From an uncultured Lentisphaeraceae bacterium (GTDB lineage: Bacteria; Verrucomicrobiota; Kiritimatiellia; RFP12; DVOR01), in the NCBI GenBank assembly GCA_937892925.1, contig CALBHX010000099.1:1-55322 (forward strand): DNA of 55,322 bases. The letters are read 5' to 3'. Positions within the stretch are counted from its first letter, which is position 1; each line of letters opens with the position of its first letter. The notes under the pieces were generated by a model, which saw only the letters and a program-made list of their open reading frames with translations, was not told the DNA's origin and ran no database searches. Shown one piece after another: positions 34,671 through 43,270 of the stretch. The translations under genes were made by a program, and so were the position numbers.

Positions 34671-35585
34671 ATGCTTAGTGTGGTTGTCGTTATTCTACTC
34701 ATCGTTGTCCTCATTTCGGTGGTATTCTCTACCGGCGTAATTGTGCCGCAGCGTTCAGCCTACATTGTGGAACGGCTGGGGCGGTATAATTGTACACTGG
34801 AAGCCGGGTTTCATCTCCTGATACCTTTCGTTGACCGGGTAGCCTACAAGCGCACGCTGAAGGAAACGCCCATTGATGTGCCGCCGCAACAGTGTATTAC
34901 CAAAGACAATATCACCGTAGATGTAGATGGCATTCTCTACTTACAGGTAATGGATCCGGTCAAAGCCTCCTACGGCATCGACAACTACCTGTGGGCCTCC
35001 ACCCAATTAGCCCAGACAACCATGCGTTCAGAAATCGGCAAGCTCGACCTGGATGCCATCTTTGAAGTGCGCGATTCCATCAATGCGGCTATTTGCGGTG
35101 CAGTCGATAAAGCCTCTGACCCATGGGGAATCAAGGTTACCCGCTATGAGATCAAATCCATCACCCCGCCACGTACAATCCGTGATGCCATGGAAAAGCA
35201 GATGCGTGCCGAGCGCGAAAAACGCGCTATGATCGCGGAATCCGAAGGTGATCGGCAGGCTCGTATCAACCGGGCTGACGGCGAGAAACAGGAGGCCATA
35301 GCCCGATCCGAGGGTGAGAAGATGCGCCGTATCAATGAAGCCGAGGGGCGTGCACAGGAAATCCAGATGGTTGCCGAGGCCACTGCACATGGTATTGCCT
35401 CTATTGCCGCCTCTATCAGCACCAACGCCGGCGGTACCGAAGCAGTAAACCTGCGTTTGGCCGAGCAGTATCTCACAGAGTTTGGCAAACTCGCCAAGGA
35501 GGGCACCACCATGGTGTTGCCAACAAACCTCACAGATATTGCCTCTATCCTCAAGCTGGCCACCTCTGTAGTGCAGAAAAAGTGA
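34671..35585 (+). CDS. SPFH/Band 7 (stomatin, QmcA-like) membrane protein
   Basis: A 304-residue stomatin-like protein with a single N-terminal membrane anchor (about 3-25). The SPFH domain (about 25-190) shows VPQRSAYIVERLGRY, the VPPQQCITKDNITVDVDGILY segment and ITPPRTIRDAMEKQM. A long Arg/Glu/Ala-rich coiled coil follows (about 185-250, with repeats of the type ARSEGEKMRRINEAEG), and a short hydrophobic C-terminal stretch. Such proteins assemble into large membrane cages. AAAGGAG lies upstream. It is paired with nfeD, and its stop overlaps the GTG of rnc. Confidence 0.94.
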   Translation: MLSVVVVILLIVVLISVVFSTGVIVPQRSAYIVERLGRYNCTLEAGFHLLIPFVDRVAYKRTLKETPIDVPPQQCITKDNITVDVDGILYLQVMDPVKASYGIDNYLWASTQLAQTTMRSEIGKLDLDAIFEVRDSINAAICGAVDKASDPWGIKVTRYEIKSITPPRTIRDAMEKQMRAEREKRAMIAESEGDRQARINRADGEKQEAIARSEGEKMRRINEAEGRAQEIQMVAEATAHGIASIAASISTNAGGTEAVNLRLAEQYLTEFGKLAKEGTTMVLPTNLTDIASILKLATSVVQKK

Positions 35586-36262
35586 GCCAGCACGCCTACG
35601 TCTTCCGGCGCCCCGAATTACTTCGGCAGGCACTAACCATCCCCTGGGCAAATCGGCCAGAACCGGATAATCAACGTCTGGAGTTTCTGGGTGATGCCGT
35701 GCTTCAGCTCCTAGTCTCCGAGAAACTTTACGCCCGCCATCCGGAAGCGGACGAAGGACGTTTAACGGCCATGCGTGCGCGGCTCGTTTCTGGCAAGGCT
35801 CTGCTTCAGCGGGCGGAACGGCTCGGTACAGTTTTTCTAGACGGCCTAGCAGCCAACAACATCGGCAAACAATGGCCACCAAAAGCCATTGCCGATGCGG
35901 TGGAAGCTTACTTCGGTGCCGTGTGGTGTGACGGCGGGCTGCCAGCCGTAACGGCCTGTCTGAAACAGTTCTACACCGAAGCCGACTATCGGGCAGTTGA
36001 TCACGCTACAGATATCTCTGACGACCCGAAGGGGGCGCTCCAACAATTTGCGCAAAAACACTTTCATGAACAGCCGCAGTATACCACACTGGCCATTGAA
36101 GGCCCCATGCACGCCCCTACCCTTCGTTGTTCCGTTTCGCTATTAGGAGAAACTGCAGAGGGCACTGGCACTACCCGAAAGGCTGCTGAGGGTCAAGCTG
36201 CCCGGGTTCTGCTTGCCCGACTAACACCCCACCGCCAGGACACTCAACCTGAGGACTTATGA
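35582..36262 (+). CDS. rnc: Ribonuclease III
   Basis: Double-stranded RNA endonuclease that matures rRNA and regulates mRNA, 226 residues. The catalytic signature NQRLEFLGDAVLQLL and the second acidic site IADAVEAYFGAVW are present, followed by the double-stranded-RNA-binding domain (about 145-215) with DPKGALQQFAQK and GTGTTRKAAEGQAA. It starts with GTG, which overlaps the stomatin stop (GTGA), and its own stop overlaps the methyltransferase ATG (ATGA). All three are thus translationally coupled. The active-site acidic residues are retained. Confidence 0.95.
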   Translation: MSQHAYVFRRPELLRQALTIPWANRPEPDNQRLEFLGDAVLQLLVSEKLYARHPEADEGRLTAMRARLVSGKALLQRAERLGTVFLDGLAANNIGKQWPPKAIADAVEAYFGAVWCDGGLPAVTACLKQFYTEADYRAVDHATDISDDPKGALQQFAQKHFHEQPQYTTLAIEGPMHAPTLRCSVSLLGETAEGTGTTRKAAEGQAARVLLARLTPHRQDTQPEDL

Positions 36263-37101
36263 CAGATTACGAATTGTTGGATAGCGGCAACGGAGCTAAA
36301 CTGGAACGATTCGCCGATATTATTCTGGCGCGCCCCTGTGCGCAGGCCGTCTGGCAGCCGCAACACCCCGAGCGCTGGAAACAGGCGAATGCATCCTTTG
36401 ATCGAGAAAATGGAAACCAATGGCACGGACGGAATCGTCTACCCGCAACGTGGACACTTCATGTGGATGGGACACGCTTTCGGCTTTCCGGAACGGATTT
36501 TGGCCACTTAGGAATTTTCCCCGAACAGCGGACACAATGGGCCTGGATCAAAGCGCAAACTACCGCATTCACGGCTTCTGGGAAAACACCGCGCGTGCTA
36601 AACCTTTTTGCTTACTCCGGAGGATCCACGTTGGCGGCAGCACTCGCCGGTGCAGAAGTTTGTCATGTAGACGCCTCTAGGGGAATGGTTCAGTGGGCTC
36701 GTGATAATGCCGCATGCAACGGCTTGGAGTCTCATCCCATCCGTTGGATCGTGGATGATGTTCACAAATTCCTGAACCGCGAAGTCCGAAGAGGCCGTCA
36801 GTACGATGGCATTATCCTCGATCCGCCCACCTACGGTCGAGGAGGAAATGGAGAAACCTATAAAATTGAACGGGATCTGACAGAAACGCTTCGTCTTTGC
36901 CGGATACTTCTCAGTGAAAAGCCTGGATTTCTTCTACTCTCTGCGCATACGCCTGGCCACACACCCATTGTTCTCAAAAATTTGATTGTTCAAGCAATGA
37001 ACGGGCTTGGAGGCGCATTCGAGGCAGGGGAAATGTGCCTGACCGGTGCACCCGGGCTCTTCGCCCTTCCCTCTGGAGCCTATGCCCGATGGTACTCATG
37101 A
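36259..37101 (+). CDS. Class I SAM-dependent methyltransferase (RlmI/RlmK-like)
   Basis: A 280-residue methyltransferase. The SAM-binding motif I is VLNLFAYSGGSTLAA, the acidic motif II is VCHVDASRGMVQWARDNAA, and motif IV is GIILDPPTYGRG, in which the DPP loop is typical of enzymes acting on nucleobase nitrogen or, in the RlmI/RlmK group, on 23S rRNA. No PUA domain precedes the catalytic part and no PC-cysteine motif is evident. Direct coupling to rnc (ATGA overlap) suggests a role in rRNA modification; the exact target is inference. Its stop overlaps the ATG of the next gene. Confidence 0.87.
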   Translation: MTDYELLDSGNGAKLERFADIILARPCAQAVWQPQHPERWKQANASFDRENGNQWHGRNRLPATWTLHVDGTRFRLSGTDFGHLGIFPEQRTQWAWIKAQTTAFTASGKTPRVLNLFAYSGGSTLAAALAGAEVCHVDASRGMVQWARDNAACNGLESHPIRWIVDDVHKFLNREVRRGRQYDGIILDPPTYGRGGNGETYKIERDLTETLRLCRILLSEKPGFLLLSAHTPGHTPIVLKNLIVQAMNGLGGAFEAGEMCLTGAPGLFALPSGAYARWYS

Positions 37102-38600
37102 AAGCGATCCGCCACATTCACCGGATAATGACCTGGCAAAGCATGTGTGTATTGGTACTCACTGCCGCCACGGCTTGGTGTGCTACGCCGCAAGTCTCGC
37201 TTTTTCCGGACTATGCGGGTATTACCTTACCTCCCAATATCGCCCCGATGAACTTTGATGTTGAGGGTGTAAAGGGACAGATCCGCGTAACCCTTTCCAA
37301 TAATACCGTCACGAAAACGTTCGGCCGCCGAGTAAGAGTGCCTGAAACCTTTTGGCGAAAATTATTGCAGGAGCCTGCGTATACAATCTCCGTAGAAGTG
37401 AATGGAAAGTCACTCTTTTGTGTTACCAACACCGTCGCAACCGAGCCCATCGATCCGGTTCTCGCCTATCGGCTGATTCCGCCAAGCTATGAAAATTACC
37501 GCTGGGTAGGACTCTATTGGCGCGACTTAACCTCCTTCCGTGAACATCCACTCTACACGAATCTCCAGAGTGATACCCGCCAATGTGTAAACTGCCATGC
37601 CTTTAATCAAGGTGACCCCGACACGCTTCTGTTTCACCTTCGAGCGGAAAATCCCGGCACCTTGATTTATGCCGGGCGGGAAGACAGCGGGCGAAAGCGC
37701 GACTTCAAAGGCGGGCCCTTCTTTGCTTCCGGTGTCTACCCAGCCTGGCATCCCTCCGGAAAGGTGATTGCCTTCTCTGTGAACGACACCATGCAGAGCT
37801 TTTATTGTGCCAATCCCGACAAGATCGAAGTTCTTGATACACGCAGCGACATGATGCTTTACGATTTGGAGACCGACACTGCCTATCCTGTCGAGACCAC
37901 GCCCCTGCTCTTCGATTGTTTCCCCACATGGTCGCCGGATGGCCGCACACTCTATTCAGTTGCTGCAGAACCAGGTTTTCCTTCTATCCCTGAAGAAAAA
38001 GAAGACCGTTCCAGGCAGACTATTCTTGGATATACCAACCTGTGTTACAACCTCGTGGCGCGAACCTTTGATCTTTCTACACGAACCTTTTCCAAGCCCA
38101 GAATGGTGCTCAACGCCTCAAAAGAGAACCGTTCCATCACCCTGCCTCGCGTTTCTCGGGATGGTCGTTGGATCGTTTTTGCCCTAGGGCCGCAAGGCGT
38201 CTTTCACGTTTGGCACAAACAGGCCGACCTGTGGCTGTTGGATCTTCAGGAAAAGCAAATGCGCCCGCTCACAGAGCTCAACTCGGGAGAGTCCGAAAGT
38301 TACCACGCCTTTTCCTCCAACGGTGCTTGGATGGTCTTTTCTTCACGCCGTGATGATGGCACCTATACGCGCCCCTACTTCGCACATTTTTCCACACGCT
38401 CCGGACAATTCGGGAAACCCTTCCTACTTCCACAGAAAGACCCTCAGGAAAACAATCGACGGATGCTCTCCTATAACGTGCCGGAATTCGCCAAAGCGCC
38501 GCCCTCCCGTTCTCCAGCAACACTTCGACGATTAGCTGAACAACCCGCTAAACCTGTTCGACACGCGAAATCCGAACCCGTCGTACCAGCCGGCTCTTAG
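37098..38600 (+). CDS. Exported PD40/TolB-like beta-propeller protein with one haem c site
   Basis: A 500-residue protein with an N-terminal signal segment (about 11-29, WQSMCVLVLTAATAWCA). Residues 30-150 form an all-beta module. A single haem-binding motif CVNCH lies at 163-167. PD40/WD40-type blades follow, such as YPAWHPSGKVIAFSV and FPTWSPDGRTLYSV, then VSRDGRWIVFAL and FSSNGAWMVFSS. The tail (470-500) is basic and proline-rich. Proteins with this TolB-like propeller plus one CxxCH occur in Bacteroidota and PVC genomes, with unknown function. The ATG overlaps the methyltransferase stop (ATGA); the longer in-frame start 63 bp upstream is rejected. An ABC transporter operon begins 44 bp downstream. 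Confidence 0.85.
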   Translation: MKAIRHIHRIMTWQSMCVLVLTAATAWCATPQVSLFPDYAGITLPPNIAPMNFDVEGVKGQIRVTLSNNTVTKTFGRRVRVPETFWRKLLQEPAYTISVEVNGKSLFCVTNTVATEPIDPVLAYRLIPPSYENYRWVGLYWRDLTSFREHPLYTNLQSDTRQCVNCHAFNQGDPDTLLFHLRAENPGTLIYAGREDSGRKRDFKGGPFFASGVYPAWHPSGKVIAFSVNDTMQSFYCANPDKIEVLDTRSDMMLYDLETDTAYPVETTPLLFDCFPTWSPDGRTLYSVAAEPGFPSIPEEKEDRSRQTILGYTNLCYNLVARTFDLSTRTFSKPRMVLNASKENRSITLPRVSRDGRWIVFALGPQGVFHVWHKQADLWLLDLQEKQMRPLTELNSGESESYHAFSSNGAWMVFSSRRDDGTYTRPYFAHFSTRSGQFGKPFLLPQKDPQENNRRMLSYNVPEFAKAPPSRSPATLRRLAEQPAKPVRHAKSEPVVPAGS

Positions 38601-38644
38601 CTCAGACTTCCGCAAGGCTCTACCTCCTCATACTCGTTACTCCC

Positions 38645-39514
38645 ATGCAAGATTCTCCACGTAAACTCTGGACGCTTCTATGGTTTTCCGCCATTGAGAC
38701 GTTAGGGCACCCGGCATCCTTTCTTTTGTTGTTATCCGCCGTTGCCGGAACGCTAGTTCTGCCACTTTTTCAATTTCAACGGTTTTCAGAAGACGGTCGA
38801 TTAGCGCGCGACTGCGGATTGGCGACAGCACTCATGCTTGGATTCATTCTCGCCATCGGAGCGGCTGGCCGCCTGCGAAACACCTTACAAAACGGGACCT
38901 GTACACTGGCACTAACAAAACCCCTTTCCCGTGAAATCTGGTTTTTCGGGAACCTCTGCGGTGCATGGGCGGCCGTTGCATTTGGACTTTGTACTCAGGG
39001 AGCTGCCGTTCTGTTGGCAGAAGCTTGGTCTCCCCAATACCACACCACCGGTGCATACGCCCACGTTTCAGGAATTCTTCAGGGATTAGGAGGTCTGATA
39101 CTCGTACTCGTGGCAGCAGCCTTGAACAACCGATTCCGCAACGGTCGCTTTGCACTAACCGCTACACTGCTTTTGCCCGTTTCGCTGTGGGGGTTTGTCA
39201 TTGTGCAACCAGCCATTCACTGGGGAGTACTCTCGGCATTACTTGCCATTGGGCTCAACCTACTCCAGCTAACCACGTTTGCCTATGTTGCCGTTGTATG
39301 GTTGCCCATTGGCGTAACAGCAGGCATCACGGCCTGTTGGCTAATAATCTCTCTCCTTTTCCTAGGAGGCGCCGCGTTTCTTCCGTTAGACTTTCTCGCC
39401 CGAGGAGGTTCTGTCCCGTTGTACACCCTCTTGGGTCTCTTACCACAAACCTTCTGTGTTACCCTCTTGTTGTTATGGTTTGGCCGTATTAGCCTCAACT
39501 GGCGGGAGATTTAA
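38645..39514 (+). CDS. ABC transporter permease
   Basis: A 289-residue integral membrane protein with about seven hydrophobic segments (roughly 20-45, 60-75, 100-125, 140-162, 175-200, 215-245, 262-285). A polar loop between the second and third (RNTLQNGTCTLALTKPLSRE) matches the region of ABC-2 type permeases that contacts the ATPase, where the motif reads like TKPLSR. The ATPase gene starts 1 bp after its stop. The substrate is unknown. A GAGG-type Shine-Dalgarno is weak here. Confidence 0.82.
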   Translation: MQDSPRKLWTLLWFSAIETLGHPASFLLLLSAVAGTLVLPLFQFQRFSEDGRLARDCGLATALMLGFILAIGAAGRLRNTLQNGTCTLALTKPLSREIWFFGNLCGAWAAVAFGLCTQGAAVLLAEAWSPQYHTTGAYAHVSGILQGLGGLILVLVAAALNNRFRNGRFALTATLLLPVSLWGFVIVQPAIHWGVLSALLAIGLNLLQLTTFAYVAVVWLPIGVTAGITACWLIISLLFLGGAAFLPLDFLARGGSVPLYTLLGLLPQTFCVTLLLLWFGRISLNWREI

Positions 39515-39515
39515 C

Positions 39516-40295
39516 ATGAATTTGTTAGAGCTTGATCACGTTCGAAAAACCTTTCGAGACTTCTGGAGGCGACCTACCGTTGAAGCAGTCAAAGATCTCT
39601 CCTTCTTCGTCCGCCCTGGCGAACGATTCGGGTTGTTAGGCCCCAACGGTTCCGGGAAAAGTACCACCATCCGCATGTTGCTTGGACTCTTGAGACCTGA
39701 TGGTGGCACGATCCGCGTGTTGGGAGAAATGCCAACATCCTCCCGCGCCCATGCCCAAATTGGCTATCTCCCCGAAATCACCTATCTTCATCCCTTCCTC
39801 ACACCACGGGAAACGCTCACCTACTACGGCCAGTTGTTCGGCCTGGATCGCCCCACCCTGCAATGTAGAATCCATGATCTTCTGCGCCTTGTGGGATTGG
39901 AACAGGTCGCCAACCGCCGTGTCGGCACCTTCTCCAAAGGCATGGCGCGCCGCGTAGGTTTGGCACAGGCACTCCTCAATGCCCCCAAATTGCTCATTCT
40001 CGATGAACCAACCTCTGGGCTTGACCCCATCGGCACCCGCGAAGTCAAAGACCTACTCCTCGAGCTCAAAAACCGAAACATCGCTGTCTTGATGTCTTCT
40101 CACCTATTAGCCGATGTGCAAGACTGTTGTGATCGTATTCTGATCCTTAATCAAGGTGAATGCCAGGCGCAAGGATACGTTCGCGATCTGAAGGAATCTC
40201 TTGAGGCCTTTTTCCTGCAAACCGTCCATCATGCCGCCGACATACCCCCACTTCAAGCTGCCGGCGGCCTAGATTGGCTGGGAGACGCCCCATGA
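39516..40295 (+). CDS. ABC transporter ATP-binding protein
   Basis: A 259-residue ATPase with Walker A GPNGSGKST, Q-loop IGYLPE, signature FSKGMARRVGLAQAL, Walker B LLILDEPTSGLDP and switch H in MSSHLL. The FSKGM signature and the DRI-LILNQGE C-terminal strand place it with ABC-2 type exporters of the CcmA/GldA/NatA group. Start is the ATG at 39516 behind GGGAG; the longer frame overlaps the previous gene. It is flanked by two permease genes, one 1 bp upstream and one overlapping by 4 bp, so the transporter is probably a heterodimer of unlike permeases. Confidence 0.94.
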   Translation: MNLLELDHVRKTFRDFWRRPTVEAVKDLSFFVRPGERFGLLGPNGSGKSTTIRMLLGLLRPDGGTIRVLGEMPTSSRAHAQIGYLPEITYLHPFLTPRETLTYYGQLFGLDRPTLQCRIHDLLRLVGLEQVANRRVGTFSKGMARRVGLAQALLNAPKLLILDEPTSGLDPIGTREVKDLLLELKNRNIAVLMSSHLLADVQDCCDRILILNQGECQAQGYVRDLKESLEAFFLQTVHHAADIPPLQAAGGLDWLGDAP

Positions 40296-41560
40296 CCTCA
40301 CGCCCTCATTTCTTTCTTCGCCCCCTTGCAGCTGAAGTTGCCCTCGGGTGGCGGCGAGCTGTGCGCGGGCCGCTTTTGACGGCGCTAGGTCTTGTTCTCC
40401 TACTTCTTTTCTTCTGTGCCCCGACCCAAGGCGAAACCGCGGCCGCCTGGACGGCCTGTTCCCTTGGTTTTGCATGGGGCATCCTTCTCATTTCTGGCCT
40501 CTGGAGCGGAGGCCTAGCCTATGCTGCTGACCGCGATCGTCATCGACTCGCACTCTTTTTCACCAAACCAGCTTCTCCGTGGTTGCTTTGGTGGGGGCGT
40601 TTCCTCGGCACTTTAGCGCCTTTTTCCGTTGCCATCTTCCTGCTGTGGATACTCCTCCTGTTCCGTAATTTGCCTCCTGGACGTTTTTGCCTCCCTCCCG
40701 ATCTGCCAGATCTCGAACTTGCTACCCAGCAGGAAATGAATCACCTGCGTAAGACTGAGCGCCTCCCCAAGAACGTCTCTGAACGCCGATTGGCACGCGC
40801 CGTACGTACAGAACTACGAAACCGCTATACCGAACTCCGCCCGGAGGAACCTCGCACATATACCTTTTCCATCCCCAACGGACGTCCTCCAAGCTCTCTC
40901 GACTTTCGCCTTTCCGGAACTCCGTTTATGGGTGCTAAAGAAGCTCTCTCGCTGGATATCTCCCTCTTCGCCGATGGGAAAATCGAACGATTCCGACCTG
41001 ATGCACTCTTTGATACGGGGTTCTCACTACCTCTTCCAAAACAGATTGCTCACCCTAGCCAACCCCTTCACCTCACACTTACCCGGCGCGATACGCACGA
41101 TGCCGCAAGTATTCTCTACCGCGAACGAGAAGATCTTGCACTCCTGCTCCCCGGCTATTCAGCTATCCTAAACCAAACATACCTCTGTTTGCTTCTCCTG
41201 GCCACAGTAGCCATGATGGTTGCCCTCGGCGCCGCCTTTGGATGCGCACTTTCCCTTCCAGTTACCCTCTTTTCAGGCTCCGCAATTCTTCTGGCGTTCA
41301 CCGCCGCTGCCCTCGCCCCCACCACCTCCGTGGCCGATGAACAGGCCACCCGCTGGGGTCGCTTCAGCGCACCTGTAGCCTATACCGTAGCACAGCCTTT
41401 CCGCGCATTGGTCACACTCAACCCTATTCAGCGGGTCATCGATGGCGAAGCTATTCTGACACAAGAAATTAACCGCTTCCTTCTCTTCTCCATGCTTCCC
41501 TGGCTACTCTGTTGTTCACTGGCCGCCCCCCTCACAGCCACGCGCGATGAAACCCTATGA
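40292..41560 (+). CDS. ABC-2 type permease with large extracytoplasmic domain
   Basis: A 422-residue membrane protein. Four hydrophobic segments lie near the N-terminus (about 30-50, 58-80, 92-105, 112-132), then a soluble region of about 150 residues (140-290) including RPPSSLDFRLSGTPF, and three C-terminal segments (about 297-345, 395-415). The loop HRLALFFTKPASPW repeats the TKP motif seen in the first permease, so both should contact the same ATPase. The large extracytoplasmic domain recalls GldG-like or lipid-handling ABC permeases, but I cannot name a substrate. The ATG overlaps the ATPase stop (ATGA). A strong terminator follows. Confidence 0.82.
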   Translation: MTSRPHFFLRPLAAEVALGWRRAVRGPLLTALGLVLLLLFFCAPTQGETAAAWTACSLGFAWGILLISGLWSGGLAYAADRDRHRLALFFTKPASPWLLWWGRFLGTLAPFSVAIFLLWILLLFRNLPPGRFCLPPDLPDLELATQQEMNHLRKTERLPKNVSERRLARAVRTELRNRYTELRPEEPRTYTFSIPNGRPPSSLDFRLSGTPFMGAKEALSLDISLFADGKIERFRPDALFDTGFSLPLPKQIAHPSQPLHLTLTRRDTHDAASILYREREDLALLLPGYSAILNQTYLCLLLLATVAMMVALGAAFGCALSLPVTLFSGSAILLAFTAAALAPTTSVADEQATRWGRFSAPVAYTVAQPFRALVTLNPIQRVIDGEAILTQEINRFLLFSMLPWLLCCSLAAPLTATRDETL

Positions 41561-41580
41561 CTACCCCCTTCTCCCCACGA

Positions 41581-41618
41581 AAAGGCGAGCCCCCCAAACG
41601 CGGGACTCGCCTTTATTT
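41581..41618 (+). terminator. Terminator of the ABC transporter operon
   Basis: Perfect 9-bp stem AAAGGCGAG (41581-41589) with CTCGCCTTT (41606-41614), then ATTTTA. On the minus strand it is followed by CTCGCCTTTTCG, so it may also serve metK, which ends at 41633. Confidence 0.85.
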
Positions 41619-41632
41619 TATAACGCCTGCCC

Positions 41633-42820
41633 TCAAACGTTCACGCCAAAAATCGAGCGCAACGCTTCCACATGATTGGTGCGCTCCCACGGCACATTTG
41701 GCCGACCAAAATGGCCGTATGTACAACTCTGGGAATAACTCCACCCCTTCGGATGTGTCAAATCCAACTCCCGAATGATAGCGGATGGACGGAAATCAAA
41801 AAGCTTACCAGCCTGCAGCATCTCTGCAATCCGCTCTTCAGGAACTTTCCCCGTGCCATATGTAGACACATTAATGCTCATGGGTTTGGCCACCCCAATA
41901 GCATACGCCACCTGAATCTCACACTTGGCGGCCAACCCGGCCGCCACGATATTCTTAGCCGCATAACGTGCATAATATGCCGCCGAACGATCCACTTTTG
42001 ACGGATCTTTCCCGGAGAAAGCACCGCCACCATGAGACCCAACGCCGCCATAAGAATCTACAATAATTTTCCGTCCCGTCACACCGGAATCTCCCGCCGG
42101 CCCGCCAATTACAAACCGCCCTGTAGGGTTGATGTAGAAAGCCGTTCTGTTCGAGATCAATCCGGTATCGGAAAGTGTTTCGCGAACAACTGCCTCCAAC
42201 GTTGAATGTATTCGCGCGTCATCCACATCCCGGGTTTGGTGCGAACAAACAACGGAGGTGATTGCCTGTGGACGCCCAGCATCATACAAAACGGACACCT
42301 GCGCCTTGGAATCCGGGCGCAGCCAGGCAATTTCCCCGCTGTGGCGCAACGAGGCCAAGCGTCGAAGAATCCGATGAGAGCACACCAAAGGCAGGGGCAA
42401 CATCTCTGGCGTTTCATCCGTGGCATATCCGAACATCATGCCCTGATCACCCGCACCTTGCGCCTCCGGATCCTCCCGATCAACCCCCTGATTAATATCG
42501 GGCGACTGCGCATGCAGGTTATTCACATACGTAAAGTCCTGATAACAAAATCCTTCAGCCGGGTCATCATAACCAATGCGCTGGATCACCTGTTGGGCGA
42601 TCTGTTTCGTATTCAATGCTTCAAACCCGCGACATGTGATCTCGCCCAGATTAACGACTAAATTTTTCCCGCAGGCCGTTTCACAAGCCACATGCGCCCG
42701 ATCATCCAACGCCAAGCAAGCATCCAATACCGCGTCAGAAATAGCATCAGCCACTTTGTCTGGATGCCCCTCCGAAACCGATTCGGAGGTGTAAATATGG
42801 CGAGCATTCAGTTTACTCAT
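41633..42820 (-). CDS. metK: S-adenosylmethionine synthetase
   Basis: Makes SAM from methionine and ATP. The 395-residue protein shows IYTSESVSEGHPDKVADAIS at the N-terminus, the GAGDQGMMFGYA signature (one of two PROSITE motifs), and GGGAFSGKDPSKVDRSAAY further on, all intact. The start is the ATG with AAAGGA four bases upstream; a 24-codon in-frame extension exists but lacks a start signal and overlaps leader structure. The gene is monocistronic and has a leader of about 168 bases that begins with a SAM-II-like riboswitch, so feedback by SAM is expected. Confidence 0.97.
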   Translation of the reverse strand: MSKLNARHIYTSESVSEGHPDKVADAISDAVLDACLALDDRAHVACETACGKNLVVNLGEITCRGFEALNTKQIAQQVIQRIGYDDPAEGFCYQDFTYVNNLHAQSPDINQGVDREDPEAQGAGDQGMMFGYATDETPEMLPLPLVCSHRILRRLASLRHSGEIAWLRPDSKAQVSVLYDAGRPQAITSVVCSHQTRDVDDARIHSTLEAVVRETLSDTGLISNRTAFYINPTGRFVIGGPAGDSGVTGRKIIVDSYGGVGSHGGGAFSGKDPSKVDRSAAYYARYAAKNIVAAGLAAKCEIQVAYAIGVAKPMSINVSTYGTGKVPEERIAEMLQAGKLFDFRPSAIIRELDLTHPKGWSYSQSCTYGHFGRPNVPWERTNHVEALRSIFGVNV

Positions 42821-42861
42821 TCTGTCCTTTCCGGCTGCGAATCCCCCTTTTAATAGAACTC

Positions 42862-42890
42862 GGCGGCACATGACTTTCTCATGCACCGCC
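42862..42890 (-). other. Hairpin in the metK leader
   Basis: Twelve-bp stem (42862-42873 with 42879-42890, two wobble pairs) with a 5-base loop, between the riboswitch and the metK Shine-Dalgarno site. No U run follows on the minus strand, so it is not a classical terminator; it may be part of the expression platform. Confidence 0.6.
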
Positions 42891-42913
42891 ACGCATTCGG
42901 GAAACCCCGCAGA

Positions 42914-42984
42914 CCTCCTTTTAGCGTGCAGTGAACCAACTCATTTGCGTCCGCAAGCTGGAGGAACTTCCAAATCAACGCAAA
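42914..42984 (-). promoter_or_regulatory. SAM-II-like riboswitch (metK leader)
   Basis: On the minus-strand RNA, P1 is a perfect 7-bp stem (UUUGCGU, 42984-42978, with ACGCAAA, 42950-42944). The P1 loop opens UGAUUU, as in SAM-II, and carries CCUCC (42964-42960), which pairs with GGAGG (42918-42914) to make an H-type pseudoknot. The 3' segment GCUAAAAGGAGG corresponds to the GCUAAAAAGGG end of the SAM-II aptamer, and a UGC in the loop can pair with a GCA before it, like the second part of P2. It is somewhat longer than the usual 52-60 nt. Position at the mRNA 5' end before a SAM synthetase gene fits its function. The GGAGG lies about 95 nt before the ATG, so the way it controls metK is unclear. 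Confidence 0.72.
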
Positions 42985-42994
42985 TGTGTTCGGG

Positions 42995-43003
42995 ATTATA
43001 CCA
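42995..43003 (-). promoter_or_regulatory. metK promoter
   Basis: Minus strand: TGG-TATAAT, an extended consensus -10 with a weak -35 region (GTGAAC, 43023-43018). Transcription is predicted to begin near 42988, four bases before the riboswitch P1. Confidence 0.7.
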
Positions 43004-43257
43004 AAGTTTTCCCGTCCGTTCACTTTTCCAATAAAAGAAGACGTGTTTTCTTTTGTACATGTCTTCTCTGCATGTACACATCTCCTCTTCTGTCATTTCG
43101 CGGAGTAGTACTCACGTAAACCCGGGGCAGATCGAAGGCAAAGCCGCCCCGGGCACACACACAACCCGCCCCAACTTTGTGGCGACACCAACACGGAAAT
43201 ATCACAAACACTCTCTTGACCACTATTTCCCCTAGACCACATGAGAAGACAGTATAC
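43004..43257. other. Divergent metK-dnaK intergenic region
   Basis: No gene is supported. It holds an 8-bp palindrome TGTACATG (43054-43061) / CATGTACA (43071-43078) with a 9-base centre, and a GC-rich hairpin CCCGGGGC (43121-43128) / GCCCCGGG (43146-43153) without a T run. AAGCCGCCCCGG (43141-43152) and ACCCGCCCC recur at 54433-54467. A long minus-strand frame (43093-43581) is mostly opposite dnaK and is not called. Confidence 0.55.
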
Positions 43258-43270
43258 TTGACATGGCAGA

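Noticed and set aside
35028..35882. 284-codon minus-strand ORF
   Set aside because: Antisense to the stomatin and rnc genes, both well supported.
42862..42890. Hairpin in the metK leader as a transcription terminator
   Set aside because: No U run follows on the minus strand.
42821..42892. 24-codon N-terminal extension of metK starting at GTG
   Set aside because: Not present in the family, overlaps the leader hairpin, and the GGAGG upstream is too far away; the ATG at 42820 has its own ribosome site.
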